Source: Fen-1298 sp963833465 (GTDB lineage: Bacteria; Bacteroidota; Ignavibacteria; UBA10030). Taken from it: 64,000 nucleotides of DNA. Location of the stretch: assembly GCA_963833465.1 (NCBI GenBank), contig CAWHXW010000001.1, positions 36,705 to 100,704 of the forward strand. The letters are read 5' to 3'. The first letter of the stretch is position 1; every line of letters starts with the position of its first letter. The notes beneath the pieces were generated by a model that was given only the letters and a program-made list of their open reading frames with translations, had not been told where the DNA came from and made no database searches. Below are positions 26,805 through 35,276 of this stretch, one piece after another. A program made the position numbers and the translations under genes.

Positions 26805-27653
26805 ATGATTCTAAAAGAAAGAATTGAATTACTTTTCCAGCAAGATTTAGATAAAATAGATCGGCACGCGGCGATGCAGACTTTTAGCGAGTTTAAATTC
26901 TTTTTAAACAACGGCGAAATCCGTGCTGCATCACCATCAAGGAACGAAGAAAACAAATCCGGATGGATTGTAAATGATTGGATAAGGAAAGGAATTCTGC
27001 TCGGATTCCAGATCGGTGAATTTACAGATTTTTCAATTAATGAGCATTTCAAATATTTTGACAAGAGTACATATCCCCTCAAGAAATTAACACATGAAAA
27101 TAAAGTGAGAATTGTGCCGGGAGGTACATCTATTCGCGATGGATCATATTTAGCATCAGGTGTTGTAATAATGCCGCCTGCGTACGTTAATGTTGGTGCG
27201 TATGTAGACAGCGAAACCATGATTGATTCCCATGTGCTTGTTGGTTCGTGCGCACAAATTGGCAAGAATGTTCACTTAAGTGCAGGCGCGCAAATTGGTG
27301 GTATAATGGAACCAATCGGCGAACTTCCGGTTATTATTGAAGATAATGTATTCGTCGGAGGGAATTCCGGCATTTTTGAAGGTACTATTATCAAACAGCG
27401 AGCAGTTATTGCCGCAGGCGTGCTTCTCACCAGTTCTACTCCTGTTTATGATTTAGTAAATGAAATAATTTATCGCAGGACGAAAGAAGCACCTCTCATT
27501 ATTCCTGAAAATGCTGTTGTGGTTCATGGCAGCCGTACCATCAACACACAATTTGCAAAAGCCAATTGCCTTTCACTCTATACGCCAATCATTATTAAAT
27601 ACCGCGATAGTAAATCAGACACTGCAACAGTATTAGAAGAAAGTCTCCGATGA
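26805..27653 (+). CDS. dapD: Tetrahydrodipicolinate N-succinyltransferase
   Basis: Succinylates tetrahydrodipicolinate in the succinylase branch of lysine/diaminopimelate synthesis. The family blocks are RIVPGGTSIRDGSYLASGVV, MPPAYVNVGAYVD, VGSCAQIGKNVHLSAGAQIGG and VIIEDNVFVGGNSGIFEG, forming the left-handed beta-helix. The start at 26805 is preferred, since GGAG lies 8 bases before it; an earlier ATG at 26784 overlaps the PfkB stop but has no ribosome site. The length then is 282 residues, close to E. coli DapD (274). It overlaps the next gene by four bases. Confidence 0.93.
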   Translation: MILKERIELLFQQDLDKIDRHAAMQTFSEFKFFLNNGEIRAASPSRNEENKSGWIVNDWIRKGILLGFQIGEFTDFSINEHFKYFDKSTYPLKKLTHENKVRIVPGGTSIRDGSYLASGVVIMPPAYVNVGAYVDSETMIDSHVLVGSCAQIGKNVHLSAGAQIGGIMEPIGELPVIIEDNVFVGGNSGIFEGTIIKQRAVIAAGVLLTSSTPVYDLVNEIIYRRTKEAPLIIPENAVVVHGSRTINTQFAKANCLSLYTPIIIKYRDSKSDTATVLEESLR

Positions 27654-28561
27654 AACGCATTTTAATCTGCGGTGCAAATGGATTACTTGGCCAGCGTCTT
27701 TCACTAATGCTAAGTACGCAAAATGATTATGAAGTTTTAAATACTTCTGTTGAGCGTTCGTTTGTTTACGACAATAAATTATTTGATTATAACCAACTGG
27801 ATATAACTAACCGCAGCGATGTAAAGAGTCTTATTTCAAGTTTCCAGCCGAACGTGATTTTGAATGCGGCAGCTGCTACCAATGTAGATTGGTGCGAATC
27901 GAATCGCGAAGAAACTTGGAAAATTAATGTGACAGCCGTCGAGAATCTCGCAGAAGCATCGCGCAAAGTTGATGCAAAGCTTATTCACGTTTCTACTGAT
28001 TATATATTTGACGGCAAAAACGGCCCTTATGATGAAACTGCAAAACCTAATCCTCTGGGATATTACGGTAAAACGAAACTCGCCAGTGAGAACGCTGTAC
28101 TGAGTGCTGAAATTAAATATACAATTATAAGAACAATTGTTTTGTACGGAAGCGGAATCGGTGTAAAAGCTAACTTTGCCCTTTGGGTTGTCAACAGTTT
28201 GAAAGCGGGCAAACAAATAAATGTCGTTGATGATCAGCTTGGCAATCCGACGTTTGTGAGCGATCTTGCAATAGCAATGATTAAAGCATTTGAACTGAAC
28301 CGCGAAGGTATTTTTCATGTAGGCGGTGGAAATCAATTAAGCCGTTACGATTTTGCTTTACAAGCGGCCGAAGTATTTGAACTCGATGCATCATTGATTA
28401 AGCGGATCAAGACAAGCGATTTAGTACAAGCTTCGCCGCGCCCAATGGTCTCCGGATTTATAACATTGAAAGCTGAAATTCAGCTTGGCATGCGTTTCCT
28501 AACCGTAAAAGAGGGATTGACGCTTTTAAAGCATGAACTTCAAAGCAATGGTAGAAATTGA
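27650..28561 (+). CDS. SDR-family sugar-nucleotide reductase, RmlD-like
   Basis: 303 residues, an extended short-chain dehydrogenase. It has the Rossmann start ICGANGLLGQRL, NAAAATNVDWCESN, VSTDYIFDGKNGPYDE and the catalytic YYGKTKL. These are the hallmarks of RmlD, which reduces dTDP-4-keto-rhamnose in the last step of dTDP-rhamnose synthesis, and of methionine adenosyltransferase regulatory-subunit-like relatives. rmlA, rmlB and rmlC are absent here, so the assignment to rhamnose is tentative. It overlaps dapD by four bases, suggesting coupled translation. Confidence 0.85.
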   Translation: MKRILICGANGLLGQRLSLMLSTQNDYEVLNTSVERSFVYDNKLFDYNQLDITNRSDVKSLISSFQPNVILNAAAATNVDWCESNREETWKINVTAVENLAEASRKVDAKLIHVSTDYIFDGKNGPYDETAKPNPLGYYGKTKLASENAVLSAEIKYTIIRTIVLYGSGIGVKANFALWVVNSLKAGKQINVVDDQLGNPTFVSDLAIAMIKAFELNREGIFHVGGGNQLSRYDFALQAAEVFELDASLIKRIKTSDLVQASPRPMVSGFITLKAEIQLGMRFLTVKEGLTLLKHELQSNGRN

Positions 28562-28582
28562 ACAATTAAGGTCATCACAACT

Positions 28583-29847
28583 ATGTTAGACATAAAATTC
28601 ATTCGTGAGAACCGCAACCTAGTGTATAACGGTGCTGAAGCGAAAGGTATTAGTATTAATCTTGATGAAATTTTTGCACTTGACGATAAGCGCAGGGCTC
28701 TTATTCAAGAAGGCGATGCGCTCAAAGCAAAACGCAATCTAGTTTCTGCTCGGGTTGGTAAAATTAAAAAACAAGGCGGAGATGTTGCTGAAGCCATTTC
28801 AGAAATGGAATCGGTCAAAAATAGAATTCAAGAAATAGATCCTGAAATACGTAAAATAGAAACGAGTTTAAATTCTCTTCTTCTTACTGTGCCAAACATC
28901 CCGCATCCATCAGTGCCAATTGGAAAAACACAGGAAGAAAACAGGGAGATTTTCAAATGGGGTGAAATACTTAAAACTGATTTTCCGTTAAAACCGCATT
29001 GGGAATTAACCGAGAAATTAGGTATTATCGATTTCAATCGAGGCGCAAAAGTCGCTGGTGCAGGATTTCCTTTCTATGTCGGTAAAGGTGCAACACTGGA
29101 ACGAGCGCTTATCAATTTCTTTCTTGATCAGGCAACAAATCGAGGATATAAAGAAATTATGCCGCCTATCGTCGTAAATGAAGATAGCGCGCGCGGCACT
29201 GGACAAATACCTGACAAAGAAGATTTGATGTATACAGTCGAGCGGGATAAGTTGTACATGATTCCAACAGCAGAGGTTCCGGTGACTAACTTTCATCGTG
29301 AAGAGCAATTAAATGAAAAAGATTTGCCGATTCGCTACGTCGCTTATACTCCCTGTTTCCGTCGCGAAGCCGGTTCTTACGGCAAAGATGTACGCGGACT
29401 CAATCGTCTTCATCAATTTGATAAAGTCGAATTAGTAAAGTTTGTTCATCCATTAAAATCATACGACGAGTTGGAATCATTGCGGCAAGATGCAGAGCAC
29501 ATTCTGCAAATTCTCGGCCTTCCTTACCATACACTTTTGATGTGTACAGGTGATATGGGATTTACGCAAACTAAAAAGTACGATCTCGAAGTCTGGCTCC
29601 GGGCCAAAATAAATGGCTGGAAGTTTCATCGTGCAGCAACTTTGAATCATTTCAAGCGCGGCGCATGAATATAAAATTCCGGCCAGGGAACGGCGGAAAA
29701 CCGGAAATTGTTCACACATTGAACGGATCTGGTCTGGCACTTCCGCGAGTCGTTGCAGGACTCATTGAGAATAATCAAACACCGGAAGGAAAAGTCATTA
29801 TTCCAAAGGTACTGCATCCATATACAAAATTTGAAGTGATTGGATGA
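28583..29847 (+). CDS. serS: Seryl-tRNA synthetase, with a one-base frameshift near the 3' end
   Basis: Charges tRNA(Ser). The N-terminal coiled-coil arm, class II motif 2 (FRREAGSYGKDVRGL) and TGDMGFTQTKKYDLEVWL are in the first frame, which then ends at 29668. The conserved continuation (NKWLEVSSCSNFESFQARR, then NIKFRP and HTLNGSGLALPR) is present in another frame from about 29605 to 29847. One missing C in the CTCC run near 29598-29600 would restore a full protein of about 422 residues. Because the rest is well conserved and the enzyme is essential, I favour a sequence error over a dead gene. Confidence 0.93.
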
Positions 29848-29956
29848 AAAAACATTGACGATTTTTAATTCAAAATTTATTATTGAATCAAATGTTTTTT
29901 TTTCCAATTTTGATATTTTATTACTTTTTCATCTATATATTTTACTCTTAACTTGA

Positions 29957-31717
29957 ATGCGGCAGCTCTTACGTCTTAAACCATATCTGCTTCGCTATAA
30001 AAAACCTCTTCTTTTCGGATTACTGACAGTAATAGGAAGCAATATATTTACTGTTGTCCAACCGATGTTTCTTGGGAAAGCTGTTGATGAATTGAAGCGC
30101 GGCATCGAATCGCAAACATTCGCATCTAACGACTTGCTGATGTGGGCTGCACTCATTGTCGGCTTCTCCCTCGTTGCGGGAATATTTACATTCTTGACCC
30201 GTCAAACAATTATCGTTACTTCGCGTCACATTGAATTTGACTTGCGCAATGATTTTCTTTCCCATCTCCAGAAATTATCTTATTCTTATTTTCAAGATAA
30301 ACCTACGGGCGATTTGATGGCTCATGCTACCAACGACATCAGCGCTGTTCGGAACGTTGTAGGTCCCGGTATTATGTATCCATCAGATACAATTTTGACA
30401 CTGACGTTTGTCCTGATTATGATGTTTATTAGTGATTGGAAGCTCACATTTCTTATTCTAATTCCCATGCCGTTTGTTTCCTATGTCGTATATCGGTTGG
30501 GAAAACTTATCAATAAAATATTCACAGATCGTCAAGAACAATTCTCATTACTTACAACTCGTGCACAGGAAACATTCTCCGGCGCTCGTATTATCAAAGC
30601 GTATGTACGCGAAGAATATGAAGAAGAACGGTTCCGCAAACTTAGCTGGGAATATTTAAAAAAGAACCTCGTGCTTGCAAAAGTGCAATCAATTATGTGG
30701 CCGTTGATGTTCGTCCTTGTCGGTTTATCACTGGTCATCACTATTTATTTTGGTGGATTAAAAGTAATTAACGGGCAAATAACAATCGGAACATTGACGG
30801 CATTTACTGCATATCTAGGTATGTTGATTTGGCCAATGATTGCATTTGGTTGGGTGACAAATATTTTGCAGCAAGGTGCCGCTTCCATGGGACGATTAGC
30901 AGTAATTTTTGATACAGAGCCAAAAATAAAAGACACATCCATAACAAATCACGCTATCGGTAATATTGAGGGCGAGATTGAATTCCGATCTGTTTCATTC
31001 ACACATGAGAATTCCACTCAACCGACTCTGAAGAATATCAATCTCAAAATCGACTCAGGAATGACAGTCGCGATTGTTGGATATACGGGGACAGGAAAGT
31101 CGACTCTGATCAATCTTATACCACGCCTCTACGACATAACTTTCGGTGAATTGCTGATCGACGGAAACGACATCAGAAGAATTCCACTTGAAATCCTTCG
31201 CTCCAACATCGGATTTGTACCGCAGGAAACATTTCTTTTTTCGGAGACTATAGCAGAAAACATTATATATGGTGTGGATAATTTAGTCGAGGAAGATCTA
31301 AAATCTGCAGCCGATATTTCCCAAATTGCAAAAGATGTTTCAGAATTTCCTAAACAGTTCGATACAACTATTGGTGAACGCGGTATTACACTTTCCGGTG
31401 GACAGAAACAACGCATAAGCATTGCTCGCGCCGTTATGCGTAAGCCAAAAATATTGATACTGGACGACGCACTTTCTGCAGTTGATACTTACACTGAAGA
31501 GAAAATTCTTAAGCGACTTCAGGAGTATATGAAAGGCAGAACATGCATTATAATAAGCCATCGCATTTCTACGGTTAAGAATGCCGATTTAATTGTAGTG
31601 TTGCAGAATGGAGAAATTGTCGAACGCGGAACGCACGATGAACTTGTGGCGCTAAATGGAATTTACTCAGAACTGCACACGAAACAGTTGCTCGAACAAG
31701 AACTGGAAACAATGTAG
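29957..31717 (+). CDS. ABC exporter, subunit with degenerate catalytic glutamate
   Basis: 586 residues: six-helix transmembrane domain (about 1-310) fused to an ATPase. Walker A is GYTGTGKST (near 375), the signature LSGGQKQR is canonical, but Walker B reads ILILDDALSAVD, with Asp in place of the catalytic Glu; the switch is IISHR. This matches the non-hydrolysing side of heterodimeric exporters such as TM287/288. The partner gene is at 32179, separated by a broken four-helix-bundle gene. Cargo may be lipid, peptide or drug and is not predictable. Confidence 0.9.
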   Translation: MRQLLRLKPYLLRYKKPLLFGLLTVIGSNIFTVVQPMFLGKAVDELKRGIESQTFASNDLLMWAALIVGFSLVAGIFTFLTRQTIIVTSRHIEFDLRNDFLSHLQKLSYSYFQDKPTGDLMAHATNDISAVRNVVGPGIMYPSDTILTLTFVLIMMFISDWKLTFLILIPMPFVSYVVYRLGKLINKIFTDRQEQFSLLTTRAQETFSGARIIKAYVREEYEEERFRKLSWEYLKKNLVLAKVQSIMWPLMFVLVGLSLVITIYFGGLKVINGQITIGTLTAFTAYLGMLIWPMIAFGWVTNILQQGAASMGRLAVIFDTEPKIKDTSITNHAIGNIEGEIEFRSVSFTHENSTQPTLKNINLKIDSGMTVAIVGYTGTGKSTLINLIPRLYDITFGELLIDGNDIRRIPLEILRSNIGFVPQETFLFSETIAENIIYGVDNLVEEDLKSAADISQIAKDVSEFPKQFDTTIGERGITLSGGQKQRISIARAVMRKPKILILDDALSAVDTYTEEKILKRLQEYMKGRTCIIISHRISTVKNADLIVVLQNGEIVERGTHDELVALNGIYSELHTKQLLEQELETM

Positions 31718-31727
31718 CAATATTCCA

Positions 31728-32133
31728 ATGCAAAAAACTTCAACGAAAAATGAAATAAGTTCATCAGACGTGAATGAAAAGCCATATAACATTCAGCAAC
31801 AGATTATTTTATTCGGATTAAATAATATTCAAGTATCAGAACATCTATCTTATCACCAAACAGGCAAAATTCTTTGCAACCAATTGGTGCGAGTTGGAAC
31901 ATCTATTGGCACTAATTTTGAAGAAGCAACCGCTGCTTACGAAAAACAAAATTTTATAAACAAATCAAATATATCTCTCCGCGAAGCGAGGAAAACCAAT
32001 TATTGGCTTAGAATTATTTAAAAGTGGAATGATCAAATCGCCACGATAGGGTATATTAATTAGAGAATCACATGAATTAATGAAGATTCTGGGAGCAATT
32101 GCAATTAAAGCTCGAGGAAAACGAAAAGTTTAA
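31728..32133 (+). pseudogene. Broken four-helix-bundle protein gene (S23/IVP family)
   Basis: The first frame (31728-32021, 97 codons) carries the family core: LVRVGTSIGTNFEEATAAYEK, then SLREARKTNYWLRII, and stops early. The rest of the family pattern (IKS, then LIRESHELMKILGAIAIKARG) is found in the next frame to 32133, with a further in-frame TAG at 32047. So at least one frameshift and one nonsense change have occurred. Members of this family are often found in rRNA intervening sequences and as stray genes in Bacteroidota-like genomes; their function is unclear. It sits between the two ABC exporter subunits. Confidence 0.75.
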
Positions 32134-32178
32134 TTATTTTTATTTTTCATTTTTATTTTATTCATTTTGAATTGATTT

Positions 32179-33975
32179 ATGCAGGAAGAAGAAGTCTTAG
32201 GTAAAGCGTACGACGCCCGTCTAATGCGGCGACTTATTAAATATCTAAAGCCGTATCGCTGGCACGTGGCGATCGGCATCGTGCTCAGTTTACTGGTAAG
32301 CGCTATGGAAGCAGTGCGCCCGTACTTTACAAAGATCGCCGTAGATACGAACATTGTACAAGGTGATAAACACGGCTTGCTCGTAACGATGCTTTTTTTC
32401 CTTTCAATAATGATAGTGCGCGGATTTATTCAATACGCCAATGCATATCTTACACAATGGATTGGACAAAGAACAATTTTTGATCTCCGGATAGAAGTCT
32501 TTCGGCATCTCCAGACACTTTCACTCAGGTTCTACGACAACAATCCGATCGGCAGACTTATTACCAGAGTGACGAACGATGTAGAAGTACTAAACGAGAT
32601 GTTTTCCTCAGGAATTGTCATGGTTTTCAGTGATGTTTTTACGATCGCTGGTATTTTTTATTTCATGTTTTCAATGAATTGGAAATTGGCACTTGTAACG
32701 TTAAGTGTGCTGCCATTTCTATTTTACGGTACATTTCTCTTTCGTAAAAAGGCTCGGGAGACATACCGTGATGTCCGCATTCAAATTGCCCGTATCAACA
32801 CATTCATGCAAGAACACATTACGGGTATGCTTGTAGATCAAATTTTTAATCGGGAAAAAAAATCTTATTCATATTTCTCAAATATCAATGCTGCGCATCG
32901 TGATGCAAATATCAGATCTATTTTTTACTATGCTGTTTTTTACCCGGGTGTCGATCTCATCGGTGCAGTGGCAGTTGGATTAATAATATGGTACGCAGGG
33001 CGAAATGCGCTTGAAGGTGTTGTTTCAGTCGGAACAGTGATGGCATTTGTGCAATTCAATGAAATGTTTTGGCGGCCCATCCGCGATCTTTCTGAAAAAT
33101 ACAATATTCTTCAAACTGCAATGGCATCTTCCGAAAGATTATTCCAACTATTAGATGACAAAACTGTTTTGAATATTCCTTCGACACTTTTTCCATTGAA
33201 GCACATACGCGGTGACGTTGAATTTCGTAATGTCTGGTTCGCCTATAATTCAAATTCCGACAAAACACAATCGCCTGAATGGGTATTAAAGAACATCTCT
33301 TTCTCGATCAAGCAAGGGCAAACGATAGCGATTGTGGGACATACCGGCGCTGGCAAAACAACAATTATCAACTTGTTGAGCCGATTTTACGATTTTCAGC
33401 GGGGGAAAATATTCATTGACGGGATCAATATTCAGAATGTCCATCCAAAAGATCTGCGCAAACATATTGCCGTCGTACTACAGGACGTTTTTTTATTTTC
33501 TGGCGATATACAGAGCAACATCCATCTTGGGGATGAAAGCATTCCATTAGAGCGAGTGAAAGCTGCCGCACGAATGGTCGGTGCGAATCGGTTTATTGAT
33601 GCATTACCAAATACATATGCCGCAGAAGTAAAAGAACGCGGCGCAACACTTTCAGTCGGGCAAAAACAATTGCTATCATTTGCACGTGCTCTGGCTTTCA
33701 ATCCTCGCATTCTTGTGCTGGATGAAGCAACATCGAGTGTTGATACAGAAACTGAACAATTAATCCAGCGTGCAATTAAAAAGATGCTTCAGGGACGAAC
33801 TTCTATCGTAATAGCACATCGCCTTTCTACTATTCAAAGCGCCGATAAGATTATTGTTTTGCATAAAGGTGAAATCCGCGAGATGGGCAATCATCAAGAA
33901 TTACTTGCGCTTAATGGCATTTATCGGAAACTTTATGAGCTTCAGTACAAAGATCAAGAAATAAAATCCAATTAA
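32179..33975 (+). CDS. ABC exporter, subunit with degenerate signature motif
   Basis: 598 residues, transmembrane domain then ATPase. Walker A GHTGAGKTT and Walker B ILVLDEATSSVD are canonical, with IAHRLST as switch, while the signature is LSVGQKQ instead of LSGGQ. Together with the upstream subunit this gives exactly one competent ATP site per dimer. The closest named pattern is the MdlB/SmdB or LmrD type. Start ATG at 32179. Cargo unknown. Confidence 0.9.
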   Translation: MQEEEVLGKAYDARLMRRLIKYLKPYRWHVAIGIVLSLLVSAMEAVRPYFTKIAVDTNIVQGDKHGLLVTMLFFLSIMIVRGFIQYANAYLTQWIGQRTIFDLRIEVFRHLQTLSLRFYDNNPIGRLITRVTNDVEVLNEMFSSGIVMVFSDVFTIAGIFYFMFSMNWKLALVTLSVLPFLFYGTFLFRKKARETYRDVRIQIARINTFMQEHITGMLVDQIFNREKKSYSYFSNINAAHRDANIRSIFYYAVFYPGVDLIGAVAVGLIIWYAGRNALEGVVSVGTVMAFVQFNEMFWRPIRDLSEKYNILQTAMASSERLFQLLDDKTVLNIPSTLFPLKHIRGDVEFRNVWFAYNSNSDKTQSPEWVLKNISFSIKQGQTIAIVGHTGAGKTTIINLLSRFYDFQRGKIFIDGINIQNVHPKDLRKHIAVVLQDVFLFSGDIQSNIHLGDESIPLERVKAAARMVGANRFIDALPNTYAAEVKERGATLSVGQKQLLSFARALAFNPRILVLDEATSSVDTETEQLIQRAIKKMLQGRTSIVIAHRLSTIQSADKIIVLHKGEIREMGNHQELLALNGIYRKLYELQYKDQEIKSN

Positions 33976-33988
33976 GATACAGCCAACA

Positions 33989-34588
33989 ATGCAAGATTCT
34001 CATCTATCAGATAGTACATTTGTTGTAGTGGATGTTGAAACAACCGGTCTTAGTCCGGTCGAAGATCGGATCACAGAGATTGCAATGATGAAAGTTAAAA
34101 ACGGCGTTCTGTTAGATGAATTTTCGACACTAATAAACCCGTTAGTAACCATTCCCGCTTCTATTACAAATTTGACTGGAATTGATAACTTAATGGTTGC
34201 GGATGCGCCTACTGCAAGAGAAGTGGTGCCCACAATTGCAGAATTCTTGGGTAATGCAATCTTTGTTGCTCATAATGCACAATTCGATTGGGGATTTGTT
34301 TCTCGAACAACTCTGCGCGAACGTGGAATAGAAGTTAATAATCAGCAATTATGCACAGTTAAACTTAGCCGCATTATTTTGCCGAACTTACCAAGCAAAT
34401 CACTTGGTCTTGTAGCGAAAGCATTAAATATCAAGATACCAGAACGTCATCGTGCCTCCGGCGATGCATACGCAACTGCGCTTGTACTCGTTAAATTTAT
34501 TTCGTACGTTCAACGCAAGCATGATATTCATCTCGTTAGTGAGCTATTGCGATTTCAGAATGGGTGGTCACCACGATCATCTGCATAA
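33989..34588 (+). CDS. DnaQ-like 3'-5' exonuclease (DEDDh family)
   Basis: 199 residues, an exonuclease domain without a polymerase-binding tail. Active-site motifs: VVDVETTG (Exo I Asp and Glu), HNAQFDWGF (Exo II Asp), and HRASGDAYAT (Exo III His and Asp). It could be a proofreading epsilon-type subunit or a stand-alone exonuclease; the length and absence of other domains do not decide. It follows the exporter gene by 13 bases and may be read from the same transcript. Confidence 0.9.
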   Translation: MQDSHLSDSTFVVVDVETTGLSPVEDRITEIAMMKVKNGVLLDEFSTLINPLVTIPASITNLTGIDNLMVADAPTAREVVPTIAEFLGNAIFVAHNAQFDWGFVSRTTLRERGIEVNNQQLCTVKLSRIILPNLPSKSLGLVAKALNIKIPERHRASGDAYATALVLVKFISYVQRKHDIHLVSELLRFQNGWSPRSSA

Positions 34589-34694
34589 CTTCTTAACTTT
34601 GGCAGCAATCTTACGAACTACGCTGAGTATTTGCCCACTAATTTAGATCTCTACTTAAAACATTTCGGGATGATTCCGATAGATAATATTGGAA

Positions 34695-34976
34695 TCATTT
34701 GAGTACCAGCATTTTCTTCTGGAAAATGTGATGTTTGTTTTGTCCGTCCGTTGCTGAAAGACGATATATATACATACCGCTCGCAAACCTATGAGCATCA
34801 AATGTTGTTTGATGATACCCGGCTTCTTCCTGTTCATCAATCAGGTTTGCAACTTCTTTACCGAGCACATCATATATTTTCAAAGTCACTTTACTATCTG
34901 ATGAAAGCTGATAGCTGATTATTGTTGTAGGATTAAATGGATTCGGTCGCGTTGCCAAAGCGGGTATCACGCTCAT
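34695..34976 (-). pseudogene. Orphan T9SS type A sorting domain (truncated secreted protein)
   Basis: Only the C-terminal sorting domain remains: RPNPFNPTTIISYQL, IYDVLGKEV, ASGMYIYRLSA and the end KKMLVLK. There is no signal peptide, and upstream the frame is closed by TGA at 34997. The passenger part has been lost, and the truncated end overlaps a broken HTH gene on the other strand. This marks a deletion or rearrangement breakpoint. Confidence 0.75.
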
Positions 34977-34984
34977 AGCCCGAA

Positions 34985-35193
34985 ATGCCTCTTCTGCTCA
35001 CTACCTTGGGTGAGCACCTGATGAAACGGTGGCTCGAGCGGAACCTGACGAAGTCAGGAACCGCCCGCTTATTGCACGTCTCTTAGGAGTGGACAAGGTG
35101 GTTTTGAGACGATGGGAACGAGATGAGTTTCAGCCACAAGGTAAGATCAAAAAAGGACTTGAAGCTTTTCTAAATTCTTTACTAAAATTATGA
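34985..35193 (+). pseudogene. Broken helix-turn-helix (XRE-like) regulator gene
   Basis: From an ATG at 34985, one frame reads TTLGEHLMKRWLERNLT and stops at 35086. A second frame from about 35065 to 35193 reads IARLLGVDKVVLRRWERDEF then a helical tail ending FLNSLLKL. Together they match the common small HTH proteins with the pattern LGEHLRKRRLELGLTQ...LGV...NWER. About one base is missing, or a short stretch is duplicated, between the halves. No function remains likely. Confidence 0.6.
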
Positions 35194-35276
35194 ATAAAAT
35201 TCTTTCAAAAAGGAAGCCTCGTCGACAATTGCAACGAGGCTTCAGCTTTTACCTATATAAACCGTCTATTACTCAA

